NCBI GenBank assembly: GCA_038373865.1
Contig: JAXGGA010000038.1
Span: 124,001 to 188,000, forward strand
From: Uloborus plumipes
Taxonomy: Eukaryota > Arthropoda > Arachnida > Araneae > Uloboridae
Direction: 5' to 3'
DNA: 64,000 bases
Each line of letters starts with the position of its first letter. Position 1 is the first letter of the stretch. The notes under the pieces are model-generated. The model was not told the DNA's origin, ran no database searches, and worked only from the letters and a program-made list of their open reading frames with translations. The position numbers and the translations under genes were made by a program. Shown in pieces: positions 12,950 to 23,714 of the stretch.

Positions 12950-14570
12950 TCTCTACGAATAATAAAGCTGAAGGTGGGTCTTTCTGTCTGTCTGTCTGTT
13001 ACGCGCGTAGCGCCAAAACCGTTCGGACGATTTTCATGCCACTTGGCACAAAATTAGTTTGTAGCATGTAGTTTTGCACCTCGAAGCGATTTTTGGAAAA
13101 TTCGATTTCGTTCTTTTTCAATTCGAATTCTTAGCGGAAATTCGATAAAATAGGGAAGAAATATTTCATACACATTTTCAAGTCTTATGTCATTCAAAAG
13201 CTTAAAATTTTCTGCACAAAATGAAGTTTTTTCGAAGTTTCTACGATCATCAGGAGAGCTGTAAAAATTGTTTTTAGAATCCCGGAATTCAAGGCTTATC
13301 TTCAGTAAAGCAAGCCAAACGATTCTAAAATGGTTAATGAAATGAATTATTTTATCAACGGAAATCAACTTTTAATGTTGTTACCATGGTTACGTTTTTA
13401 TTTCGTTTATTTGTTTCATTCTTTTTCCATTACTAATTTTAAAAATGTATTTGTTTTTGTAGCAATCCAAACTCCAAGCCTTATTAAAATTAGTCAAATG
13501 AAATATAATAAAATCGTGATAAGATGGCACCTGTCAATCAAATGAGAAATCGAGTCCTTTCTTTAAAAAAGGTAGAGAAGGAAAAAACTGACGCGTACCA
13601 TTTTTTGAGTTTAGAGATATTTTGGCGAGTTGTGTAGAAGATTGAAACATTGTTTAACTTAATGAGGTCAAAAAAGAAACAACATGATAGTAAACCATTC
13701 TAAATTTATCGTCTGGCAAAACATATTTTATTTCCCTTTTTTTTTATTTCAATATAAATTGCAGTAAATGGCTTGAGTGAACGAGTTTGGCTTTTAATTT
13801 ATCATTTGCTGGTTGATGTTTGTCGATGTTTATTGTTTTTATTATCATGGTGAAGAATAATGCACGAAATTTCTATTATTTTGTTTTTGAAGTTAGGAAA
13901 GAAAACTTTCTTCTTCTTTTAAACTTTGGTAAGATTTCTGTGAGCATCAAAATTGTTCTTATTTTCTCTTTTGGCTTATTTTTGTGCACCTCCCCTTGGG
14001 GTTGCATTCGAATTTCCCCAAGGGGGTTTTTACCCCTTTTATTTGGTAAATCAGTGTTAATTTCAATGCAGACAAAAGTGATATGAATTGGCGCGAGCAC
14101 TTGGCGAAATATCGCCAAGCTTTTAGTCGCCAAGTGTTTGACGCCAATTTGACGACATATCGCCAAGCTGGCGGCAAATTTGGCGAAAAAAATTATTTTT
14201 TTTATTTGGGTTCAATTTAGTGCTATTGGCGATATTTTGCGAAAAATCCACTGAATGATGTTAAAATGGGCGATATTTAGGAGATTAATCATTGAAACAC
14301 ATTTTTTTGCATTGTTTTGTGGCAAACTAGGGATGTAAATGTTTGAATTGTTATCTTGCTCACTCCAAGCACTATTTTAGCACTTAAGGCATCTACTAAG
14401 AAATTTACACGTAAAAGGAAGTAGTGTGGGGTCCATGCCAAATTTTTATATCATTCTTTAAAAGAATTATAGTTGAAAAACTAAAATAGAGTATTTTTTC
14501 TGCTATATCAATTTTTTACAAATGAATTTTTAATTTTATACCATGGGCAAAGCCGTGCGGGTACCGCTAG
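12950..14570 (+). mobile_element. non-autonomous Helitron
   Basis: The 5' end starts TCTCTACGAATAATAAAG, preceded by A. A (CTGT)n run and acgcgcgtagcgccaaaacc follow, the usual start of arthropod Helitrons of this type. The 3' end reads gggcaaagccgtgcggGTAccgCTAG, followed by T: a short hairpin (gcgg/ccgc) directly before the CTAG terminus, with insertion between A and T and no target duplication. No Rep/helicase ORF is present, so it depends on an autonomous partner. The interior (about 14092-14185) has a dense cluster of TTGGCGA/TCGCCAA words and, near 13992-14026, a ccccttgggg palindrome with an inverted partner. Confidence 0.82.
14092..14185. repeat. cluster of TTGGCGA / TCGCCAA words inside the Helitron
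   Basis: At least seven exact or near copies of TTGGCGA or its complement lie in about 94 bp, in both orientations, including acttggcgaaatatcgccaa. The motif atatcgccaag also forms short tandem arrays at about 26488-26520 and 62111-62181 in the Helentron-like elements. Confidence 0.75.
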
Positions 14571-16920
14571 TATATCTATAAAGAACAGTTTTTTACATGG
14601 CAGTGTTTGTTGAACGAAAATCTTAACTAAAAATGTGACATTTGTTACCCTTCTGAAGAGTTACAATAAAACAACGAGAGGAAAGGCTGCGGGAGGGGGA
14701 GGGGCTCGATCATGCTCTGCTATATTTTGATATATATAAACAGATTATCCTTCTACTTTCAATTTTAATCTCTTTTTAAGTAATTTCAGTTTAAAGAAAC
14801 CTATCATCATAGTGTATCATATGTAAGAAACGTATAAAAATCATTCCTAGTCTAAAATACTTAACATATCTTCGCAAAGTGCATTGACATTATTGAACGA
14901 AACTCGATATATTATATCAAATACTCCTTCTTCATTGCCCATCAATGTCAAGCGGAATGTTTTCCTCATCCATAATAGTCTTGGAGCCTTCGCTCACCAT
15001 TGGGGTTTCAACCTTCTAATAACTAAGCAACTATCGATTCCCAGGGCACGATGTTGGCTTTATGCGAGCAACCAAGCGCACAGAAATGCAACGGAGTGTT
15101 AAGAGGGAAAGAGTGCTCCTTGATAAGTACTTGAAGCTACAGGTATATAGAGTTACGGGGGAATCATTTAACCCTTATCATTCCTAGACAATGTTCTTAT
15201 TTCCTTTTTGAGTAAATAATCAGTTGCGTGTTTCTCTTTATCGTGATACGATCAATCCCAGTAATAAATATATATAGTACTCAGTGGGCTTCCAAATTAA
15301 TGTGGGTGTTTAAAAAAAATCATGGTTTGGTACATTAGTAATGAAATTCGTGAAAAAATTAATTTAATTTAATTAATTAATTTAACTTAAATTATGTCCC
15401 AGATATACTTGGATTATTATATACATCTACGAAGTTCTTTTAGAAACATCAATTCAAGCTTTTTGAATGAACTGGAGTAGTCCTGTAGCAGATCCTTTTC
15501 TGTTTTTGTCATTTTTGTTTTGTCGGGATATATTGTAATTTTACCTTTTCTGTCCTCAATTCCCCTCCCCCTTTGTATAAAATTTCAAATAAAGTTTTAT
15601 TGCGTTGAAGGCTGACTTGGATGAGCCTCGGTGTCTTTGTGGTTGAAATTTCGCTTTGCAAGCCGGGTGCTGTGAGTTCAATTCCTACCTCTTCCCAGAG
15701 ATGTTATTTGCTTCTTTTGTGTTATGAATCTTTCTGTTTCTGTACGTGGCTGAAATGTATGAAGATGTAAGATAGATAGGAATGTGAAATTTTGAAAACT
15801 GAATGGAGCTGCTTATTAACTATTTGGCTAATTGAGAAAGATATTGTTATAAAACTCTTTACGGGGCTTAAATGAGTATGCGTAACTAATTTTAAAACCT
15901 GAAATTTTTAGTCTTAAAGTACTACTTTCCGTCATCAAATGCATGAATAAATACACAAGCAACATAATAATACATCACCGTCTAACTTAAAACCGTCAGC
16001 ATTATGTCGCATTGAGTTTACCTTTTTGAAAAAATGTCTTAGCTTTAAATATTCTTTATAGAAAACTGTTCTGCATACCATGTAATTTTTCTTTACAATT
16101 CTCCGTTTACGCAAATACTAAATGCAAACAGAATAATACTCCCGTCTTACGTTGCCTACTTTTCATTCATTTTCTAAAGCCTTCGAAGTATCTTTCAGGC
16201 ATAACCTGAGGACACAAAACACCCAACGCTTTTGAACAACAAAAGCGAAGTCAGTAACATAATTCGCTTTCAACCGAGTAGAAACCCATTGTCCGCATTG
16301 GCATAATTTTCTGTGATTTATGTGTTGAGACTCAACGAAAAACAAATGTTCAGGCCTTTATATTTCTTTAAAAAAGGGTAATATATTGCAAGCGAGATCT
16401 AAATATTTACTTTTTCGTCCTTATTTCCATGTTTAAGAAAAGAGTGTAGCAAAAGCTTTACAAAGCACAATCAATCTTAGAGCTGTTTTTCGAACCTTCT
16501 TGTATGAATAATAAAATATCACAATCGCAAAACCGTCGGACTAAATATAATAATAGCGTAAAATTTAAACTAATGGCACCGAAGTATTAAATTTCTATTC
16601 CTCTAAAAGGAGGTGCTTCAAACTTGATTTACGGAACATGACTTTACTTAGAATAATTATTAAAATGCCTCATGTATAAATAAATTTTTCGGAATAAAAG
16701 CGTATGCTTCTTAAGAAACGATATTTTTAGCATATTTTTAAGCCATTGTTTACTTTAGTGTTATGATAAAAAGATAAAATTCAACGGCAAAAGAAAAGGC
16801 AATCATTCAAAAATTTATGAAGAATGATTTGCTCTTCTTTCCGCTTAATCTCGAGCAGAAAAGAAGTTGGTTTTACCAGTTTATGAAGTAATTTAATTTT
16901 AAAAAAGCATAAACTATATA
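14571..16920. other. AT-rich non-coding DNA with one possible SINE
   Basis: No gene is recognisable. Only a weak tRNA-like segment (about 15620-15700) stands out. Confidence 0.5.
15620..15790 (+). mobile_element. possible degraded tRNA-derived SINE
   Basis: gtgtctttgtggttgaaatttcgctttgcaagc... followed about 20 bp later by gagttcaattcctacc resembles the D-arm, the CGCTTTGCA anticodon arm and the T-arm of an alanine-type tRNA with substitutions. The downstream limit is unclear and no target duplication was found. Confidence 0.4.
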
Positions 16921-16928
16921 GTTTATAT
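16921..16928. repeat. 8-bp target-site duplication of hAT element, left
   Basis: GTTTATAT is repeated exactly at 19808-19815, on the other side of the element. Confidence 0.9.
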
Positions 16929-19807
16929 CAGGGGGTGGCCAACCTTTTTGGGAAGTGCTACTATCTGGAGAGAAAAAGCTCAGCGTGCCACATTGTATTT
17001 TTTCAACAAACTGAAATTTTTTAAAGATTTTAGGTTGGCTGGCTGTGTAATTCTTACTCAAATGAAACATTTTTTCTCGTAAATCTTAGCAACTGAATGT
17101 GGTGACTGAATTTTGAATAGGTCTAGTTTTAGTGGTAAGTACAGCATTAAAATTAAAAGTAAACATTGGCCGCAGTGGTAAGGGGAACAAACATGCTCCA
17201 CAGAAAGAGGGAAGATTAGCTCCCCAAAACGACTGGAGTTTAAAACACAGGAATTCTCATGGGCGGAGCTAGGACGATTTAAACCAATGAGGAACAAGTA
17301 TTAGGATCACATTAAAAAGTAAACTGCACAAAGATTCACACATGTATAGAAGAATCAAATCAATTAATAAAAAGGATAACCTAATTTATTAAAAGGAAAG
17401 AATTTACTGTAATATTATTCTTCATCAATTGGTGCGCACCAAAATAAAACATAAGGCATTATAAAAGACTTGTACAAAAGTTTCAATTAATTAGACACAA
17501 TCTTCTAGATTATTTAAGGACGCAAAGGTCCAACTCGTGATGAAGATATAGATTCATAGATATACAAAATAAATAGCCTTGGAATCGACCTCCAAGTACT
17601 ATAAAAGAATGAGGCTTAAAATTCACATTACCGTAGAGTAGATTGCAAGTCTGATGAGGAGCAAGCGATGTAACACTATATATATCAATAAAAATCTTGA
17701 TCACTATTAAACTTTCAGTTCTTGGTCTCGCGATGAACCACTCACGAAGTAGCTTGTCACACCAGGGCGCTGGGAGTTAATGGCATCACACTCGTCTGCG
17801 CAGGGGCGCAGAGACAAAAAGACAATTCCAGGAGGCTCGCGATGAAATCATACATACGAAGCAGGTGGGTTCTCGCGATGAAAAATCACATACGAAGCAG
17901 GTCACCAGGTCGCTGGAGGCTAAAATGGCATTTTCTGAGCACGAGGGGCAAGATGATTCTTGATGTCAAGTCGAGATGAGTCGTTCGTGCAATCTTTCTC
18001 CATCGGTATCTTTACGCAGAAAAAAAAGGAGTAACAGTGTCCCACATTCATTTTAGTCTTGTTTAGGGCATGGTATCATTATATTTTTTATCAAACACTT
18101 CAGCATTTTTCTTTCGTCGTTTTGTCCAAGACCAAGCTCTAACCCATCTGATCAACATCCTTGGTCTCTCGTATAGTTGGAGAGAGAAAAAATGGCAAAA
18201 TTCTTCCAGAAGGAACAGACGCCAAGCAAACCAGTTGGAACCAGTTTTACGAACCTGTTTTGATGATCCAGAAAGTTAGAACATTCACACGCATGAGCAT
18301 GTGCTGCCATCTAGGTGTAGGTTTTAAAGTCTGATTTGAATTTTAAAAGAATGTGACGGCTTTCGTGTCACACTGAAATTTAATTGATAATAAAGATAAA
18401 ACATGTCCAAACATAAGAGTTATCGTTAATAAACACTTTTATAAGTTCTGTCAGTTGGCTTATGCAAAAAAAAAAAAAAAAAACACATCAAACATTCTAT
18501 TATAAAAATTAAACAGTCTGCACTTAATGTGGTTCATGAGTCTGCATCTTTTTTATCAAGTCTTAAGTTTTAGGATTAGTTCTTGAGAATTCTAAGAAGT
18601 TTAAGTGTTTTAAGTGTTTTTAATTACTATTCAGCGGTGCTTAGATTTTTCTGCATTCATAACAAAAAATATTTGTTTAGAAGCGTATTTTGAACCAAAT
18701 ATACAACAGCATCAGACAGCTAAAGCTTGTAAATGTAAAAAAAAATGTTAGTGCAAATTTCCAAATTGCTATATAACGTAGATGAAGTAAGCTCTTACAT
18801 TTGATTACCATTGCAAAAGATCAGTAATTCCGATTTCGATTTCACAAGGGTAACAAATAGTGTCTTGCCGAGAAATAGACAAATAATTTGAAAAATCAGC
18901 ATTTATTTTTTATTTTTTTTTATGATCCTGAAAATTATCGAACCTAACACTGAATGTATACTTAAATTAGGTGTAAAATTTTCTCCGTAAATCATTGGAA
19001 AATTATTAAATTTTGGTTGATACTTTCAGTATTAACTTTGATGTTTTATTCTTTTTCTCCAAAGTAGAGAGAAAGAAACTGAAGTTTTATCATAAAAGAA
19101 TGTAGATTGTAGATGGTCTATACTAGTTTAGGAAACTTTTTTTGTACTATCGTAAATTTAAATTACTTAAACGCCGAATAATAAGAGATGACATAGCTAA
19201 ATTCATTTGCGATTCTTCATTCCTAAGTAGCAAGTCTTCATTGCTTTCCTTCCAGACATTTTAAAAAACACACTCCATGAAATTCTAAAATCTTATGACA
19301 ATTTTTCCTTTGGACAGATATTGCACATTTCAATGAAGGAGTAATTTGGCATACTCTAATCTTTCTCCTGTGAAAAGTCTCCAAAATATTCAGAGCTCTA
19401 ATTCGTAGTTTGTTAATACAGTGAACTCTACGGGGTCACCAGCAGAGAAAAAAAAGTCTCCTTCTTTGGCAAGAAGTTTGTGATAAATAATTCGATAATA
19501 TGTTTGAAGTTTTTTGCCCAAATTATTTTCAAGTAATGTAACAAAAACAATTTAAGGATCTTCATTTGTGCAACCATACCGAATTTTGTCTAATCTGGTT
19601 TCTTAATTTTACTTGCGGAGTTAGCTTTTTAAAAAAAATTCATCACCCGTAGCTGAAACTATTACAGATCAAGAATCCATCGAAAGTCTAATTTCATGGG
19701 TTTATATTTTTGAGCTCGACATTTTCTCCACAATTTTGGAATTTTTTTTAAAAAGTTTTCGCGTGCCACTGTTATTGCTCTGCCGTGTCGCGGGTTTGCT
19801 ACCCCTG
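16929..19807. mobile_element. hAT-superfamily DNA transposon, non-autonomous, 2.9 kb
   Basis: The left end reads CAGGGGGTGGCCAACC and the right end is the reverse complement of CAGGGGTAGCAAACCCG. Both are typical of hAT inverted repeats, with further subterminal agreement (cgtgccac near 16982, its inverse context gcgtgccactg at 19762). A perfect 8-bp duplication (GTTTATAT) flanks it. I found no recognisable hAT transposase (no BED finger or dimerisation motif) in any of the short frames inside, so this is a deleted or non-autonomous copy. Positions 17729-17930 contain a partial internal duplication around ctcgcgatgaa...acgaag.ag. Confidence 0.88.
17729..17935. repeat. internal repeats within the hAT element
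   Basis: ctcgcgatgaa followed by a cac(a/t)-acgaag-ag segment occurs three times (about 17729, 17838 and 17874). The first and third are followed by related caccaggg-cgctgg-ag / caccaggtcgctggagg and aatggcat. These are diverged copies of one unit of roughly 145 bp, plus a short extra repeat. Confidence 0.65.
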
Positions 19808-19815
19808 GTTTATAT
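19808..19815. repeat. 8-bp target-site duplication of hAT element, right
   Basis: GTTTATAT is identical to 16921-16928. Confidence 0.9.
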
Positions 19816-21019
19816 TCTTATTTACCAGCCTGGTAATTTGTAAACAATGTGTACTGAGTTAGTGTCAGGTTTTTCACAACTTATGAGTCATTACTGTTTT
19901 TGAAAGAGTGTCCCATAATGTTAAAAGGGCAGCAGATCTGCTCCAGATGCAATTTAACGAAGTACTACGTTATTGAAAAACATAAATATCGCCACACATG
20001 TCCTCTTTATTAAATAAGTCATTAATTAATTACGCATTGAAAAGGAAAAAAATAACATCTTCAGTCAAAGCAGCAATTAAATTAATAAATAAAAGTGATA
20101 CCTTTGGTTAAGAATCATAAATATTATTCACAAAAAAAAAAAAACATAGCAAAATGAATTTCATATGTATATACTTCAGTAGTTATGTGCTCACACAGTC
20201 ATGACTTATTCATGTATTCAATGTTTCTTTAATTAAATGTTAAACATTTCAGAATAAGGAAAATAAATTAAAACTATGAAAGTATTCTACATCATTGTTG
20301 TTTATTTCTTATCGAAGCCCCCCCCCACTCCCCCCCCCCAAATGCCGCCTTTCTTTAGGATCCCGATGAAAAAGTTCTTGTGCTGGGACCATTGCACCGA
20401 AGAGAATTTATTTGAATTGTAGGTTCTAGGTGGAAAATTTCCCCCGTAACAAGTTTTTTTCTTTCTTTTTTCTTTGGATTGTACGGAAAACTGCGTAAGT
20501 GGATACCAATGGATACATAAATCTGTCAATAGATATATATTAAAATTAGAGAGAAAGTAATGAAAATACTACATATATTAGCTGTTTATGTTTTAAAGAT
20601 ATATAGTTAAATTATTTATTTTCCTTGTTGTACCTTAAAAATGTCCTGCTAAGCGGAAATAGCTTAATGCATAGATCACAATAAATACATATATTGAAGA
20701 AAGTAATGCAGGAAAACTAAAAGTACAAAACTGTCTTAAGCTGGTATCATGGTACCCGTAGATCTGTTTGTAGCACTACTAAAAAAGAAGATTAAAAAAA
20801 GTGAAAGTACTCCAGACATACTTATTTTTATAGCAGCATCGCCCCCCCCCCCCAACCGTAAAAGTTCTTATATAATGTTTTTTTTTTTTTTTTTTTTTGA
20901 TGAGAAGTTTTTAAGGTGGTACCACAATATTAAAAAATCTATTAATATACACCGATTAAAGGATGAGAAAGATGAGAAAAATAGTACTGTTATGTATAAC
21001 TATTAGCAGTGTATATAGC
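19816..21019. other. AT-rich non-coding DNA
   Basis: Poly-C tracts (about 20319-20339 and 20841-20853) and a long poly-T (about 20879-20899) are the only features. Any second exon of the minus-strand gene candidate at 21032-21122 should lie here or further left; none was recognised. Confidence 0.5.
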
Positions 21020-21031
21020 GTAAAAACTAAC

Positions 21032-21122
21032 CTCGATTCCGTGTAGAATTATTCCTTTCTCCAGCTGTGTTTAGCATAAGCATGGCCGTCAAAACAACCG
21101 CGACTGCATACCTCGCAGCCAT
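21032..21122 (-). CDS. possible first coding exon of a secreted protein (partial)
   Basis: On the minus strand an ATG at 21122 opens 30 codons plus one base. The predicted peptide starts MAARYAVAVVLTAMLMLNTA, with a short charged start, a hydrophobic core and small residues, so it looks like a signal peptide; a polar stretch (GERNNSTRNR) follows. The exon ends in CGAG followed by GTTAGT, a near-perfect donor (MAG|GTRAGT); without splicing the frame hits TAG at once. The frame stays open upstream to an in-frame ATG at 21233, but 21122 fits a signal peptide better. The surroundings (about 21030-21560) are clearly richer in G+C and CpG than the neighbours, as at a promoter. A similar exon lies on the same strand at about 25984-26061. 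The protein family is not recognised and no downstream exon was found, so this is a candidate only. Confidence 0.4.
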
Positions 21123-21560
21123 TACGCCGGCTTTAACACCCGCACACCATTCAAACTGAGCAACAGCGTGCTTATGGCACACAAATGCAAAAATCCTCCA
21201 CAAAACAACACAGAAAAAAGAAACCTCGAACAATAGGTGTTTGGGAACGGACGCAGCAGGAGAGAACGCCTTGAATGACGAGAACTCCTCAGAAAGACGT
21301 CAAAACTCGCGACTCGCGGGGTGAATTATTGGATATAATTGGAGTAAGTGGTGACTGAGTCACGTGGGTTATTGCGAAAACGTGGTTCGGAGGGTGATGC
21401 TTGGCTTGAGTGGGCGAGCAAGACACCGACGGAGCGGGATGTTTTTCTTCCTGTGGAGGAATCCTCTTCGGGAGTTTTTCAGCACGTCGAAAAATGTATG
21501 GAATGGCGTGAAAAAGGTCATATTTCAATCGCGAAGGTGTCTAAGAAATACGATCACTTT
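21123..21560 (-). promoter_or_regulatory. GC/CpG-richer promoter-like region upstream of the exon candidate
   Basis: This stretch stands out from its AT-rich surroundings. It contains CpG-rich words (cgcgactcgcgggg near 21308, cacgtg near 21361, tgagtcac near 21356) and, on the minus strand, an attatatcc TATA-like word at about 21335. Its place 5' of the minus-strand exon candidate suits a promoter and 5' UTR. The role is inferred from composition and position. Confidence 0.35.
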
Positions 21561-21585
21561 CTAAAATATTAGTTTTTTTAGTATA

Positions 21586-21588
<3 letters not shown>

Positions 21589-21650
<62 letters not shown>
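21589..21650. repeat. (TA)n microsatellite
   Basis: About 31 uninterrupted TA units, directly adjoining a Tc1-like fragment that begins at 21651. TA-rich DNA is the preferred target of Tc1/mariner elements. Confidence 0.95.
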
Positions 21651-21651
<1 letters not shown>

Positions 21652-22190
21652 TGCAATGCAAAAGTTTAGACAAAATGCAAATATGTGAATAAAAAGAAAA
21701 CTATTCAACAAAATGCTTTCAAATTTCTACTGCAGGTACGCAATGTGGTCCCAAATACGTGTCTGGAGTTCTTAAAAATATAACTGGAACCACATTTTGG
21801 ACATTGCAAAAGACATTTTTTTCATTGTTGCAAAAGTTTAAACAATAGTCAGATTTTACGCAAATATCCCTTGAAATGTGATTGGTGGAGGAAAGGCGGG
21901 ACTTTATTATTCGAATATAAAGTACAGAGATTGCTGAATAAATAATAAAAATATCAAAAGCTCTGTAGTTCTCGTGTACAGAAGACGAGAAAGTTTGGAA
22001 GCCGAAATTTGAAAATGAACCTACTTTATTAATTTTTTGTCTTTTAAATTGGCTCTAGTATGGTAGTACATTGCTTTTTACTTTATGGAGAGCAAATTCA
22101 GACATGTGTATCGATCAAAAAGGTTGAGAAAAATTATATTTCTTAAGGATGAAGGAATTGAAAAAACGGCTCGAACTGACAATTCGCCCC
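21651..22190 (+). pseudogene. possible truncated Tc1/mariner-like element (5' part)
   Basis: Immediately after the TA repeat comes ctgcaatgcaaaagtttagac, resembling the start of Tc1-like elements, with related cattgcaaaag and gttgcaaaagttta words at about 21805 and 21830. At about 22105-22190 one frame reads RSKRLRKIIFLKDEGIEKTA, reminiscent of the first helix-turn-helix of Tc1 transposases. Nothing downstream continues it, and copy A of the HINE-like family begins within about 90 bp. Partial and weak. Confidence 0.35.
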
Positions 22191-22274
22191 TTTATCCTAC
22201 AAAACTTCAACTTGGGTTAAAAACAGCACGTGACAGCATAAGTAGATGAACAACTTAATTGGAATGCATAAAAA

Positions 22275-23068
22275 AAAATTTGAACGAAAAATGGTTCAAA
22301 TCAAAAAGCGAAATTTGAGAGTGAGCCACTTCGAGATCTTTCGAACAAAAAAAAGTTTATTCAATTCGGACGGTTCACTTAAAAGTTATTATGTAGGGAA
22401 AAGTTTCTTGAACGGTTCAATGCTGAACGAAAAAATGTTCAAATGGAAAATTTAAATAAGGTAATGAAGTATCCTTGCTGAGACCCTTCGAGCAAAAAAA
22501 AAAAAACAAAAAGTTCGTTTAAATCGGACTGTTCAAAGTATTAGGGGTGACAGCTTGTTTGAACGGTTCAATATTGAACGAAAAATTGTTCAAACAGGAA
22601 ATGTAAATACGGGAATGAAGTATTCTTGATAAGATCTTTCCAACAAGTTAAAGGTTTTTTCAAATCGGACTGTTAACTAAAAATTAGGTAAACCGGGACA
22701 GGTTGTTTGAACGATTCAAGGTTGAACCAAACATTGTTCAAATCGAAAAATCAAGTATGAGTATGAGCTGTACTCGCCGAGATCTTTCCAACAAAAAAAA
22801 AGTTTGTTCAAATCAGAATGTTCATTCAAAAGTTATTAGGGGGGGGACAGACAGACCGACAGACAGACAGACCGACCGACAGACAAACAAATTCCTCATC
22901 TCAATACTCTACTTTCCAATTTTTAATTTTTCGATATTTATTTTACGTTTTTATTTCTTCTTGTCTTTTTTTTTTTGGACTTGGCGATATTTTTTAGATA
23001 CATTAAGCTACTTTTAATGCTTTTTTCGCCTTGATTTTATTTTTAACGGGAAAGTAGGCTAAAAAGCT
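22275..23068 (-). mobile_element. Helentron/HINE-like element, copy A (3'-truncated)
   Basis: Four tandem monomers carry the landmark agatcttt/agaccctt at about 22334, 22481, 22632 and 22780 (spacings 147, 151 and 148 bp). Each has the dyad-rich core gaacggttcaat..tgaacgaaaaa.tgttcaaa. They are followed by poly-G, a GACA/GACC tract (22849-22890), a conserved AT-rich segment, acttggcgatattt, and the end motif ACGGGAAAGTAGGCTAAAAAGC at 23047-23068. That motif is the exact reverse complement of the left end of the copy at 62036. Relative to copies B and C it is inverted and lacks the 3' module. No protein is encoded; the open frames here are repeat artefacts. Confidence 0.75.
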
Positions 23069-23497
<429 letters not shown>

Positions 23498-23584
23498 AGG
23501 TACTCAGCATGGGACTCCTCCTTGATTTCAAAATTGAATACAGCCTAGCCCACTCAATGGAATAACCATTTTGCCACGAATAAT

Positions 23585-23714
23585 TATTCTACTAAGCGTG
23601 ATATTCTATTATCCGGGATCAAAATAATACATTACAATAGTTTGGTGCATTGAAAATGTATTTAATTTAGCGGGATATTCTTTTAACAGATATTCTAATC
23701 AGCGGGCTTGACTG
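23585..23714 (-). mobile_element. terminal fragment of a TA-target DNA transposon, copy 1
   Basis: About 130 bp related to 30623-30752, sharing attatccgg.atcaaaataa, tacattac.a.ggtttgg and aagcgggatatt. Its right end, read on the minus strand, is CAGTCAAGCCCGCTGATTAG, preceded by TA, as in Tigger/pogo-like inverted repeats. The other end was not found. Confidence 0.5.
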
